A stretch of DNA of 64,000 nucleotides from contig NZ_QOVJ01000002.1 in NCBI RefSeq assembly GCF_004104055.1, forward strand, positions 434,001-498,000. The letters are read 5' to 3'. The position numbers were made by a program, and so were the translations under genes. This document shows, in pieces, positions 29,517 to 38,275 of the stretch; within the stretch, counting starts at the first letter, position 1; each line of letters begins with the position of its first letter. Origin of the DNA: Leeuwenhoekiella aestuarii (lineage in GTDB: Bacteria > Bacteroidota > Bacteroidia > Flavobacteriales > Flavobacteriaceae). The notes beneath the pieces are model-generated. The model saw only the letters and a program-made list of their open reading frames with translations, did no database searches and was not told the origin of the DNA.

Positions 29517-29662
29517 AGTTTTATTTTTTAGAATAATATAAAATTATCTCTAACTACATTAATGACCAATTTTAGTCTGGGAATTGGCTTAAGTTTAATA
29601 GGTAGCTTTAAAATTTAGTTAATGAGAAATTATAATTCCTCATTTATTTATTTTGATAATAT

Positions 29663-29670
29663 TAAATTTG
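29663..29670 (+). promoter_or_regulatory. Promoter -7 box for the formylglycine-generating enzyme gene
   Basis: TAAATTTG matches TAnnTTTG and ends six bases before the ATG at 29677. Transcription would then start about at the ATG (possibly leaderless). This also argues against the upstream TTG at 29653. Confidence 0.45.
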
Positions 29671-29676
29671 AACAAT

Positions 29677-30792
29677 ATGATACTAAATAGATCCATTCAA
29701 TTTTTAGTCTTGAGTTCAGCAATGCTTTTTCTTGCTGGCTGCAAAAACGAAAATGTAAAAAATAGAGAAGTAAATTCTGTATTAGAAAAAGAGCCTATTG
29801 TAAAATTAATTGTCAAACAACCCGATAGTATTGAAACTCCAAAAGATATGGTTTGGGTTTCCGGTATCCATTTTACACAAGGTGCTCAGGCCGGAGACCA
29901 ACTTGCATTACCTCGGGAGAAACCAGCTCATCCGGTTTCCGTAGATGGGTTTTTTATAGATAAAACCGAAGTAACAAACGCTCAGTTTAGAGAATTTGTA
30001 AAAGCTACAGGATATGTCACTACTGCAGAGCGACCTCTTGATTGGGAAGAAATGAAAAAAACCTTACCTGCCGGAACTCCAAAACCTGCAGATAGTATAT
30101 TCAAACCCGGTTCTTTAATTTTTAATAGAAATGTAGCTAGCGTAACAGATCTGAACAATTATACGCAGTGGTGGGCATGGAAAATTGGAGCTAACTGGAA
30201 GCATCCGCAAGGCCCGGAAAGTACCATAAAAGGAAAAGATAATTACCCGGTAGTTCACATAACTTATGAAGATGCTTTAGCTTATTGTAAATGGGTAAAT
30301 CGTCGATTACCTACAGAGGCAGAATGGGAAGCTGCCGCTCATGGTAAAATGTCCGGAGGAATATATACCTGGGGTAATGATGATTCGGATTTAAGTACCA
30401 AAGCAAATACTTGGCAAGGTACTTTTCCCACTAAAAATTCTGCTGAAGATGGGTATTCCTATGTAGCACCTGTTGCTACTTACGATCCCAATTCATTAGG
30501 TATCTTTGACATGTCTGGTAATGTATGGGAAATTACTCAAGATTGGTTCTCTGTTCGCTATTATAAGGATATTTTAGGTAATGAAGTAGTAAATCCTCAG
30601 GGACCTTTAGAATCTTACAATCCAGAAAACCTGTATCAGCCAGAAAAAGTAATTAAAGGAGGATCTTTTCTTTGTGACGATTCTTATTGTGCGAGTTATC
30701 GTATTTCTGCGCGTATGGGGCAAGCATTAGACTCTTCTACAGATCATAGTGGGTTTAGAACCGTGGCCGATGTAGCGATGCTTAATCCTTAA
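29677..30792 (+). CDS. Lipoprotein formylglycine-generating enzyme family protein
   Basis: Protein of 371 residues with lipoprotein signal (LFLAGC, Cys about residue 22) and a complete FGE-sulfatase domain: FFIDKTEVTNAQFREFVKAT, RRLPTEAEWEAAA, DMSGNVWEITQDWF and KGGSFLCDDSYCASYR. Both active-site Cys, 333 and 338 in the C-x4-C arrangement of true formylglycine-generating enzymes, are present, unlike most FGE-like proteins. Such enzymes convert a sulfatase Cys to formylglycine, yet no sulfatase is in this window. The envelope location is also unusual, since maturation normally acts on unfolded sulfatases. The start at 29677 is preferred to TTG at 29653. Confidence 0.9.
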   Translation: MILNRSIQFLVLSSAMLFLAGCKNENVKNREVNSVLEKEPIVKLIVKQPDSIETPKDMVWVSGIHFTQGAQAGDQLALPREKPAHPVSVDGFFIDKTEVTNAQFREFVKATGYVTTAERPLDWEEMKKTLPAGTPKPADSIFKPGSLIFNRNVASVTDLNNYTQWWAWKIGANWKHPQGPESTIKGKDNYPVVHITYEDALAYCKWVNRRLPTEAEWEAAAHGKMSGGIYTWGNDDSDLSTKANTWQGTFPTKNSAEDGYSYVAPVATYDPNSLGIFDMSGNVWEITQDWFSVRYYKDILGNEVVNPQGPLESYNPENLYQPEKVIKGGSFLCDDSYCASYRISARMGQALDSSTDHSGFRTVADVAMLNP

Positions 30793-30887
30793 TTCGTTTT
30801 AATTTTAAATTAATTCAGAGGATTTCGTATTATTGTTTTATAAATGTAAATCAGACACTTTTAAAACAGCCATAAACTCCATAAAAT

Positions 30888-31952
30888 ATGATATCTAAAA
30901 TTTTCAGTTTTCACAAGTATTCACTTTTAGGTCTTTTTACAGTTTTAATGATTTTCAATTCCTGTAAAAAAGAAACAGATAAAGAGGTTATTATTGAAGA
31001 AGCGCTTGCCCAAAATAAGGTAGAAGAAATGCCGTACAACAATCCTATAGTAGGGCAGCGAGCAGACCCGTGGGTTTATAAAGATACTGATGGTACCTAC
31101 TATTTTATTGCTACAGCTCCTGAATATGATCGTATTGAAATTAGAAAAGCTAATACTATTAATGGATTAGGAACAGCTGAACCTCACGTTATCTGGACCA
31201 AACATGAAACCGGAAATATGGGGCATCATATTTGGGCTCCCGAGTTGCATAAAATAGATGGTAAATGGTATGTGTATTTTGCTGCCGGCGAAGTTGAAGA
31301 TGTTTGGAAAATACGCATGTTTGCACTTTCTACAGATGCTCAGGACCCTACAGAAGGTGATTGGGTAGAAGAAGGTCAAATTGCTACAGAGCATGATTCT
31401 TTCTCACTTGATGCGACGTCTTTTGAACATAATGGAAAGCGTTATTTAATTTGGGCACAAAATATAACCGAAGGAACATCACTGGTAATGTCTGAGATGG
31501 AAACACCTACAAAACTGAAGGGGCCAGAAATCATTATTACCAATCCAGAATTTGATTGGGAGCGTATAGGATATATAGTAAATGAAGGTCCGGCAGTTCT
31601 TAAGCGCAATGGTAAAATATTTGTCACGTATTCTGCAAGTGCAACAGATTCTAACTATGCAGTTGGCTTATTGTGGGCTGATGAAGATGCAGATTTGATG
31701 AATGAAGAATCTTGGAACAAGTCTAAAGAACCGGTTTTTTATACTAATGCTGAAGTGAGACGTTTTGGACCCGGACATAATTCTTTTACAAAATCTGAAG
31801 ATGATCAAGAAGATGTTATGATTTATCACGCCCGTGTTTACGAGCAAATACGAGGCAATTCGCTATACGATTTCAACAGACATACTCGTGCACGAATTAT
31901 TGGCTGGGACGAAAATGGTTTTCCTGATTTTAGACAGGATGCTCGTGATTAA
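30888..31952 (+). CDS. Glycoside hydrolase family 43 lipoprotein
   Basis: Five-bladed beta-propeller glycosidase of 354 residues, lipidated through a Cys at about residue 26 (FNSC followed by KK). The catalytic base Asp60 is in GQRADPWVYKDTDG. A likely acid is Glu233 in NEGPAVLKRNGK, and HHIWAPELHKIDGKWYVYF fits the blade containing the transition-state stabiliser. Relatives hydrolyse arabinan or xylan side chains; specificity is not evident. It lies 95 bases after the formylglycine-generating enzyme on the same strand, possibly co-transcribed, and ends in a strong terminator. Confidence 0.9.
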   Translation: MISKIFSFHKYSLLGLFTVLMIFNSCKKETDKEVIIEEALAQNKVEEMPYNNPIVGQRADPWVYKDTDGTYYFIATAPEYDRIEIRKANTINGLGTAEPHVIWTKHETGNMGHHIWAPELHKIDGKWYVYFAAGEVEDVWKIRMFALSTDAQDPTEGDWVEEGQIATEHDSFSLDATSFEHNGKRYLIWAQNITEGTSLVMSEMETPTKLKGPEIIITNPEFDWERIGYIVNEGPAVLKRNGKIFVTYSASATDSNYAVGLLWADEDADLMNEESWNKSKEPVFYTNAEVRRFGPGHNSFTKSEDDQEDVMIYHARVYEQIRGNSLYDFNRHTRARIIGWDENGFPDFRQDARD

Positions 31953-31967
31953 TAATGTACTTAAAAT

Positions 31968-32003
31968 AAAAAAGCTCGTGTAATTATCTACACGAGCTTT
32001 TTT
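31968..32003. terminator. Bidirectional terminator
   Basis: A perfect 15-bp stem (AAAAAAGCTCGTGTA with its complement at 31989-32003) and a 6-base loop, between the GH43 gene and the convergent M14 peptidase. Confidence 0.92.
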
Positions 32004-32021
32004 ATTTTAAATATATGCTGC

Positions 32022-34544
32022 TTACATAGCTTTATTAAAGAAAATAGCATTCATAAATAGTTTTGTAGTACCATACCAGAATGCTCTAAAATTGGTATTA
32101 TCTGTAAATAGAATTACATTACCACTACCATTAGACTGCTGCACAAATGGTCTGGTCCCTTTAATAGCTTCATAATTTATATCGCTTATATAACCACTTA
32201 CTAAAGGTTCATCAGTATATGTTATAGGATTTTTATAGCTGGTTTCATCAGTCTCTATGAAGAGTGTTGTATCTCTAAAAAGATTAATTTCTGAAGAGTC
32301 ATATCCAAAAGCAATAGGGTGGGAGCGATCTATTTTTGCTTTAAAAACAGCACCACCTATAACCTGAGCTCCATTGAAATCTCTGCGTTGCTCAAAAGTA
32401 ACATCAGTCGCAGGATTTTCGGTTTCCACGGTTGTGAAGTCAATTAATCCCTGACGTTTCATCCAGCGAGCAGCATTTTTAAAACCAATGAAGTTTCCAC
32501 CATTGCGAACCCATTCACTAATTTTATCAGCGCTAGACTCGTCTATACCACCACCCCAGCCACTTGTAGGCATTATGAGTGTTGTGTATTTAGATAGATC
32601 AGTTCTGCTTAAACTTCTAGTATCTAATTTTGTGATGCTGATGTTGAAACGGGTATCTAAAAGATGCCAGATTTCTCCTGCGTCCGTTGCGTTAATTCCA
32701 TCGCCAACTAAAAGTGCTATTTTTTGAGGCTCTAATGCGATGAATTTTCGGCTTCCTAGATCAATTCCTTTCGTTAAGCCGGTTTTTACAGGATCTATGG
32801 CAAGATGAGCATCTTTAGCTACTTTATCTAAAAATTGATTTAATTCTTCAGCATTTATTTTTTGATTCTGTACAGGAATCATTACCGTACCATAATCATA
32901 CCTAACTCCTCCTGAAGTAAAAGGTTGTATCCCAACTTTAGCACGTAAACCTGCATTTAAAATATCGTTTAATGCCTGTGGAGCGTAATAACCTCCCCAC
33001 GGAAGTAAATAAGCATAATCACTTTTGGATAGCGTTAAAGGTGTTGGAAGCGACACGCTATCTATTTTAGAACTAGCCAAACTTGAGGGTGCATTCTCAC
33101 TAAAATCAAGATTGAATGCCAGCGGAAAACTCCAGGCAGAAATGTCATAAAAAAGACTATCTTCAAAAGTTGTACGTTTTTCAAACATGCCTTTAAGAAG
33201 TCTGCTGTGTTTTTGATTTTTAGGCACCACATAGCTACTATTCTTGTAAAATTTTAAATTTTTTGATTCATAATCTTTATCAGATTCATAAACTGAAATT
33301 TGATGACGCTGTAGTAACTGCGCTAAGTGAGCTGCACGAGCAGGATCATTCTTACTGCCAAAAATATAAGCATCACCACCTGCATCTGATCTCGAGTTAG
33401 CATAGAAATCGCGTTGATAATTGAGAAGTTTAGTACGCATGGCTTGTGCTGCTTCAAGGGTTGAAAGAAAAGCAGTAAATTGATTTCTTATGGTAAAAGG
33501 AAATGTAAGCAATCCGTTGTCTGTTTCTTGTATATGCCCACGTGAACTTGCTTGTTCAAAAAGAATACCTATACCACCATTAATGTCTGGAAAAGTTGAA
33601 CCCTTTCCGTAGTAAAAATCATCGTAATCTTCTTCGGTATAATAAAACGAACCAATTTTATCGAATGCCGCTGCATGATATTTCCCAATTTCTGCAGTTA
33701 ACTCTTGATTAAGCTTAGGAGTCAAAGGATGTGTACGACTTTGAATTCCCGGTTGAAAGAAAAACGAAGAATTGCTGCCCATCTCGTGATGATCTGTTAA
33801 AATGTTAGGATGCCAAGCGTGATAGGTTTTAATACGTGCCTGAGATTCTGGTAATTCTGCCGGAAGCCAGTCCCGGTTAAGATCAAACCAATAATGATTA
33901 TAGCGTCCACCCGGCCATACTTCGCGATATTCTCTATCTTGTGGATCTGAAGTAAGGCTTTGATTTTTATTAGTATTTGCCCAGTAGGAGAAACGTTGTA
34001 AACCATCAGGGTTAAAAGAAGGATCAAATAAAATCACAACATTTTTTAACATCGAATCAATTGCGGGACCCTCTGCAGCAGCCAAATAATAGATAGCTAA
34101 TAAACCTGCGTTAGAGCCGCTGGCTTCATTACCGTGAATACTCATCCCTTGATAGGTTATAATAGGCATAGATTCTGTATCTAAGCTCTCAGAACCACTC
34201 TCAGCAAGCGCTGCGTGTTGCTTTTTGATTTCAGCAATATTTTTATGGTTTTCGGGCGATGTAACTGTTAATAGTAATATGGGTCTGCCTTCAAATGTTC
34301 TTCCGCGGTTTTCAATAGTAATGCGAGGAGAAGCTGCAGCCATTTTTTTCATATAACTCACCAACAAGTCATGGCTTACATGCCACTCACCAGGAACATA
34401 GCCTAAAAGCTGTTGTGGCGTTGGAATTTTGGGATTGTAACTTACATTATCCGGTAAATAATAGTCTAGTGTAGGGTGCGATACTTGTGCATAGGTAGAA
34501 GGAATGAACAGGAGTAGAAAAACTCTAAGTAGCGTTTGCTTCAT
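32022..34544 (-). CDS. Exported M14 family zinc carboxypeptidase
   Basis: An 840-residue secreted metallopeptidase. The signal peptide is residues 1-19 (STYAQ). The M14 domain spans about 45-370, with zinc ligands His137 and Glu140 (IHGNE), a later His in TDHHEMGS (about 254) and the catalytic Glu in GILFEQASS (about 332). The C-terminal 400 residues form a ThuA/GATase1-like region (LVGDGINATDAGEIWHLLD, TLIMPTSGWGGG), common in the large Bacteroidota members. It likely degrades peptides in the periplasm or outside. A dyad lies upstream of the start. Confidence 0.92.
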   Translation of the reverse strand: MKQTLLRVFLLLFIPSTYAQVSHPTLDYYLPDNVSYNPKIPTPQQLLGYVPGEWHVSHDLLVSYMKKMAAASPRITIENRGRTFEGRPILLLTVTSPENHKNIAEIKKQHAALAESGSESLDTESMPIITYQGMSIHGNEASGSNAGLLAIYYLAAAEGPAIDSMLKNVVILFDPSFNPDGLQRFSYWANTNKNQSLTSDPQDREYREVWPGGRYNHYWFDLNRDWLPAELPESQARIKTYHAWHPNILTDHHEMGSNSSFFFQPGIQSRTHPLTPKLNQELTAEIGKYHAAAFDKIGSFYYTEEDYDDFYYGKGSTFPDINGGIGILFEQASSRGHIQETDNGLLTFPFTIRNQFTAFLSTLEAAQAMRTKLLNYQRDFYANSRSDAGGDAYIFGSKNDPARAAHLAQLLQRHQISVYESDKDYESKNLKFYKNSSYVVPKNQKHSRLLKGMFEKRTTFEDSLFYDISAWSFPLAFNLDFSENAPSSLASSKIDSVSLPTPLTLSKSDYAYLLPWGGYYAPQALNDILNAGLRAKVGIQPFTSGGVRYDYGTVMIPVQNQKINAEELNQFLDKVAKDAHLAIDPVKTGLTKGIDLGSRKFIALEPQKIALLVGDGINATDAGEIWHLLDTRFNISITKLDTRSLSRTDLSKYTTLIMPTSGWGGGIDESSADKISEWVRNGGNFIGFKNAARWMKRQGLIDFTTVETENPATDVTFEQRRDFNGAQVIGGAVFKAKIDRSHPIAFGYDSSEINLFRDTTLFIETDETSYKNPITYTDEPLVSGYISDINYEAIKGTRPFVQQSNGSGNVILFTDNTNFRAFWYGTTKLFMNAIFFNKAM

Positions 34545-34562
34545 ATTTTATAAAATGGTTTA

Positions 34563-34575
34563 TTGGCACGGCCAA
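34563..34575 (-). promoter_or_regulatory. Dyad before M14 peptidase gene
   Basis: TTGGC ACG GCCAA is a perfect 5+3+5 palindrome 18 bases upstream of the ATG, G+C-rich against its surroundings. It is an operator candidate. Confidence 0.38.
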
Positions 34576-34625
34576 AGGTTCTAATACAATGCTCTAAGGC
34601 TTGCCGCTATTTTGAAAATTTGTTC

Positions 34626-34667
34626 CTAACACATGCTTCGGGGGCGAGCCCGCGAGGCATGTGTTAG
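34626..34667. repeat. GC-rich near-perfect 42-bp palindrome
   Basis: Two 20-base arms (CTAACACATGC... and ...GCATGTGTTAG) separated by GA pair except for one G-U wobble and one mismatch; the core is GGGGGCGAGCCCGCG. It lies in a 296-base intergenic region between two minus-strand genes, with no T run typical of a terminator. It looks like a dispersed palindromic (REP-like) unit or an attC-like remnant. Confidence 0.6.
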
Positions 34668-34792
34668 AAACGATTTTAAAGATATCAATTTTAAAACTAA
34701 ACCATTTTTCCATTTATACTAAAAGCTTAAAAAACGTAACTATTATAGCATAATTTATTGTTCGAAATTTTGAATGCTTTAAATTGAAGCAT

Positions 34793-34822
34793 AAAAAAAG
34801 CCGCAAATACTGCGGCTTTAAA
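34793..34822 (-). terminator. Terminator after DUF3276 gene
   Basis: A 9-bp stem AAAGCCGCA / TGCGGCTTT with a 5-base loop, followed by a T run on the minus strand, just after the PUR-family gene. Confidence 0.85.
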
Positions 34823-34840
34823 ATCTAAGTTGTCAATTTT

Positions 34841-35215
34841 TTAAATATCGTCAAAACTTACATCTGTAAATGCTTTTGCAGATTTTGTTTCAAAAACAGG
34901 CTCTTTGTCCTCTTCTTTAACATAATCGCTCTGGTGACGCTCGCTAATTACTTCTTCTCCTTTTTCATTAAGGATGTAGCTGGTCATTTCATTTAAAATT
35001 TCAGAGAAACCATCAAAATCTTCTTTATAAAGATAAATTTTGTGTTTCTTGTAGTGAAAGGAACCATCGTCATTTGTGAATTTTTTACTCTCGGTAATGG
35101 TTAGGTAATAATCTCCTGCACGCGTAGATCGTACATCAAAAAAATAGGTGCGACGCCCTGCTCTTAACACTTTCGAGAATATCTCATCATTCCCCTTCAT
35201 TTCATTATTGCTCAT
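34841..35215 (-). CDS. PUR family DNA/RNA-binding protein (DUF3276)
   Basis: A 124-residue protein with the PUR-alpha-like fold of the Bacteroidota: SKVLRAGRRTYFFDVRSTRAGDYYLTI, ITESKKF, FHYKKHKIYLYKEDF. The family binds single-stranded nucleic acid in studied relatives; a cytoplasmic RNA- or DNA-binding role is inferred. An acidic C-terminal tail of about 35 residues follows the fold. It lies 67 bases downstream of the ABC transporter on the same strand and has its own terminator. Confidence 0.93.
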   Translation of the reverse strand: MSNNEMKGNDEIFSKVLRAGRRTYFFDVRSTRAGDYYLTITESKKFTNDDGSFHYKKHKIYLYKEDFDGFSEILNEMTSYILNEKGEEVISERHQSDYVKEEDKEPVFETKSAKAFTDVSFDDI

Positions 35216-35282
35216 AATCTTGGTTTAATTAATACGCTTTATTCTGTCAAAAATGGAAAAAAATTAGTTGGTGTACAAAATT

Positions 35283-37067
35283 TTATTCCATTTCTTTTTC
35301 ATCAAGTTGTTTGCGGTAAAGTTCTTGATAATAACCCGGTTGTTTTACCAAATCTTCATGATTACCTTGCTGAATGATCTCTCCTTCTTCAAGAATGATA
35401 ATTTTATCGGCATTTTTAGCTGATGAAATACGGTGACTTACAAGAATTGTAGTCTTATCGGCAGAGATGTTTTTCAGATTTGATAGAATTTCTTCTTCGG
35501 TTTCCGTATCTACTGCAGAAAGACTGTCATCAAATAAAAGAATCTGTGGATCTTTAATTATGGCACGAGCGATAGAAACACGCTGTTTCTGCCCACCACT
35601 TAAGGTAATCCCCCGTTCTCCTAGAATTGTATCATAGCCCTTAGAAAAATCAACTATATTTTTATGTACAACAGCATTTTTAGCTGCTGCTATAACTTCT
35701 TCATCAGAAGCATCTTTTTTACCAAATTTGATATTCTCTTTAATACTATCGCTAAACAAAAAAGCTTCTTGTGGAACATAACCTATAGCGGTTCTCAAGT
35801 CTTTTAGATTGAGTTTTTCGATAGGAGTTCTATCTATGCTTATCGTTCCATGTGTAGTGTCGTATAGGCGACCTATCAACTCTAAGATAGTAGATTTACC
35901 AGAACCGGTTTTGCCGATAATGGCTAAAGTTTCTCCTTTATTTACTTCAAAAGAAATGTCTTTTAAGGCTGTAATATTGGTGTCTTCGTACGTAAATGTA
36001 ACCTTGTCAAAACGAATACTTCCGTTGATAGGTGTGTGTTCTTTTGTATGATTTACGATATCTGGTTTCTCATTGAGAAACTCATTAATACGCTTTTGTG
36101 AAGCTTCGGCTTGTTGTACTAATGAAGTGATCCATCCTACAGAAGCCACAGGCCAGGTTAACATATTTACATAAATAAGAAACTCTACAATAACGCCTAG
36201 ATCAGGGATGCTTCCATCTATATATTTTTTACCACCTATATAGATTACCAATAGGTTACTTACGCCAATTAAAGCAATCATTAAAGGGAAGAAGAAGGCC
36301 TGAACTTTTACTAAATCTAGGTTTTTGTCCTTATTAGTTTCGCTTAGCTCTTCAAAATTCTTATAAGTTTGCGGTTCTATTCCATAGGCTTTAATCACCC
36401 CGATACCACTAAAGGATTCTTGAGTAAAAGTGCTCAAATGCGATAAATATTGTTGAACAACCGTACTTCGTTTATGAATCATTCGGCTGAGCTGATAAAT
36501 AGCAACCGATAAGATAGGTAACGGGATCAGTACATACAACGTAAGTTCTGGCGCGCTGTAATACATATAGGGTATCACTGTTGCAAAAAGTATCACAGTA
36601 GTAACGCCATACATAATAGCAGGGCCTAGATACATACGCACTTTACTCACGTCTTCACTTATACGATTCATCAAGTCACCGGTACGATTTTTCTTGTAAA
36701 AATTGAGGGAAAGATTTTGATACTGCTCGTAGACTTCATTTTTGAGATCTGCTTCCATATAGCGGGAAACAACAATAAACATTTGCCGCATAAGAAACGT
36801 AAAAAATGCTGAAAGTAGGGCAGCTCCCAAAAGCATCAAAAGCGTAACAAGTAGTTGGTGTTTCAAGGCACTCAATTCACCACCGTTATTCAAATAATCT
36901 TCTACATACTTAATCATATCGCCAGAAAATTTAGGCGTAAGTATGGCAAATATGCGGGCTATCAAAACAATAAAAAAGCCCAAAATGAGCTTCCATTTGT
37001 ATTTTTTAAAATACTTATTGAGATGTTGAAGTTCTTTCATAAATCGTAGTTCTTCGGGGAGGCTCAT
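35283..37067 (-). CDS. ABC exporter, fused permease and ATPase
   Basis: Half-transporter of 594 residues (MsbA/LmrA type). A six-helix membrane domain about 30-320 is followed by an ATPase domain about 345-580 with Walker A IGKTGSGKST, signature LSGGQKQR, Walker B ILLFDDSLSAVD and the SHRIS H-loop. Homodimer assembly is expected from the family. The cargo is unknown: lipid, drug or peptide. A TATCTTTG box at 37111-37118 is its likely promoter, divergent from nusB. Confidence 0.92.
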   Translation of the reverse strand: MSLPEELRFMKELQHLNKYFKKYKWKLILGFFIVLIARIFAILTPKFSGDMIKYVEDYLNNGGELSALKHQLLVTLLMLLGAALLSAFFTFLMRQMFIVVSRYMEADLKNEVYEQYQNLSLNFYKKNRTGDLMNRISEDVSKVRMYLGPAIMYGVTTVILFATVIPYMYYSAPELTLYVLIPLPILSVAIYQLSRMIHKRSTVVQQYLSHLSTFTQESFSGIGVIKAYGIEPQTYKNFEELSETNKDKNLDLVKVQAFFFPLMIALIGVSNLLVIYIGGKKYIDGSIPDLGVIVEFLIYVNMLTWPVASVGWITSLVQQAEASQKRINEFLNEKPDIVNHTKEHTPINGSIRFDKVTFTYEDTNITALKDISFEVNKGETLAIIGKTGSGKSTILELIGRLYDTTHGTISIDRTPIEKLNLKDLRTAIGYVPQEAFLFSDSIKENIKFGKKDASDEEVIAAAKNAVVHKNIVDFSKGYDTILGERGITLSGGQKQRVSIARAIIKDPQILLFDDSLSAVDTETEEEILSNLKNISADKTTILVSHRISSAKNADKIIILEEGEIIQQGNHEDLVKQPGYYQELYRKQLDEKEME

Positions 37068-37110
37068 AACCTAAGGTTTTGACCATAAGTCTTTTTTAAA
37101 TAGAGCCGGG

Positions 37111-37118
37111 CAAAGATA
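37111..37118 (-). promoter_or_regulatory. Promoter -7 box for ABC exporter
   Basis: TATCTTTG on the minus strand matches TAnnTTTG, 43 bases before the ATG. A -33 element is not obvious. Confidence 0.5.
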
Positions 37119-37167
37119 CGTGTTTAGACTGTAAAACGCGTACAGAGTTTTTTGAGATAAAAAAGTA

Positions 37168-37190
37168 ATTAGGGTGGTTAGAACCCTAAT
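37168..37190 (+). promoter_or_regulatory. Dyad at the nusB promoter
   Basis: ATTAGGGT (37168-37175) and ACCCTAAT (37183-37190) are perfect inverted arms around a 7-base spacer, directly upstream of the nusB -7 box (37197-37204) where a -33 element would be. It is a good operator candidate. Confidence 0.5.
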
Positions 37191-37196
37191 AAAATG

Positions 37197-37204
37197 TATT
37201 TTTG
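37197..37204 (+). promoter_or_regulatory. Promoter -7 box for nusB
   Basis: TATTTTTG matches TAnnTTTG. Transcription from about 37211 gives a leader of about 75 bases to the nusB ATG and excludes the GTG at 37174 as a start. Confidence 0.55.
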
Positions 37205-37284
37205 CGACGTTTTTGAACTTTTCGGTATACTACCGTTCAGCTCTAAGTTATGATAATCTCAAACAACCTAAGTTCTTTAAAATT

Positions 37285-38232
37285 ATGCTTAACAGAAGGC
37301 ACATTCGCATCAAAGTAATGCAAGCACTTTACGCTTTAAGTCAGTCAGAACAACCTGATTTGCTTAAAGAAGAAAAATTCTTGAACGCGAGTACCGCTCA
37401 GATGTACGATCTCTATCTGGTATTGATAGATCTGGTTGTTGAAATTCACGCGCATGCAAAGGATATGATGGAGCGTTCTCAGCTTAAAATGCTGGCTACA
37501 GAATCTGAAAAAAACCCCAATCTTAAATTCATTAATAACGAAGTTTTAGTCAAACTTTCTGAGAACGAATTGCTTCAGAAAGAACTAAAGAAAGCAAAGC
37601 TTAATAACTGGAGGCTTGATAATGAGTACGTTGTTTTAATTTATAACGAACTTATGAAGAGCGACTTTTATGAATCTTATATGTCTGATACTATATCAGA
37701 TTTTAAAAGAGACCGCGATTTTGTTATCGATTTCTTTAGCGAATTCGTAGCTCCTAACGACAAACTTTACGATTATCTAGAGGATTATCGTATTACTTGG
37801 GTAGATGATCTACCTGTTGTAAATACAACGATTGTTAAGCGCCTTGGGAAGATTAAGCCTAATTCTCCAGAAAGTACACTTATTCCTAAATTATATAAAG
37901 ACGAAGAAGATCGTCAATATGCAAAAGACCTTTTATTGCGTACCGCTCGCAATAATGAAGAATACGAGGCAGAGATTTTAGGAAATACACCTAACTGGGA
38001 TCAGGACCGTATAGCTGCTTTAGACAAGATATTGATCAAGATGGCACTTTGCGAATTCTTAAGATTTCCATCAATTCCTATTAAAGTGACAATTAATGAA
38101 TATTTAGAATTATCTAAAGAATATTCAACACCTAAGAGTAGCATTTTTGTGAATGGTGTCTTAGATCGTCTGGTTAAAAAATATAAGAAGGAAAGCAGGC
38201 TAAACAAAGCAGGTAGGGGCTTGATTGAGTAA
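37285..38232 (+). CDS. nusB: Transcription antitermination factor NusB
   Basis: RNA-binding factor for rRNA antitermination with NusE/S10. The start at 37285 gives the classical opening MLNRRHIRIKVMQALYALSQ; the frame runs back to a GTG at 37174 but that part is not NusB-like and precedes the promoter. At 315 residues it is about twice the E. coli length, because of an all-helical central insertion (about 60-200) usual in Bacteroidota. The C-terminal NusB fold is visible as ILIKMALCEFLRFPSIPIKV and SIFVNGVLDRLVKKY. nusB, DUF1573 and yajC follow each other as in other Flavobacteriia. Confidence 0.93.
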   Translation: MLNRRHIRIKVMQALYALSQSEQPDLLKEEKFLNASTAQMYDLYLVLIDLVVEIHAHAKDMMERSQLKMLATESEKNPNLKFINNEVLVKLSENELLQKELKKAKLNNWRLDNEYVVLIYNELMKSDFYESYMSDTISDFKRDRDFVIDFFSEFVAPNDKLYDYLEDYRITWVDDLPVVNTTIVKRLGKIKPNSPESTLIPKLYKDEEDRQYAKDLLLRTARNNEEYEAEILGNTPNWDQDRIAALDKILIKMALCEFLRFPSIPIKVTINEYLELSKEYSTPKSSIFVNGVLDRLVKKYKKESRLNKAGRGLIE

Positions 38233-38252
38233 TAAATAAAATTGTATTTTTG
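38225..38252 (+). promoter_or_regulatory. Promoter for DUF1573-yajC
   Basis: TTG (38225-38227), a 17-base spacer, then TATTTTTG (38245-38252): a full Bacteroidota-type promoter. It overlaps the end of nusB, so the two downstream genes can be transcribed independently. Confidence 0.6.
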
Positions 38253-38275
38253 AATTCCTAAAAAATAAAACTATT

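Noticed and set aside
37174-37285. GTG-started N-terminal extension of NusB
   Set aside because: The promoter box 37197-37204 lies within it and the added residues are not NusB-like.
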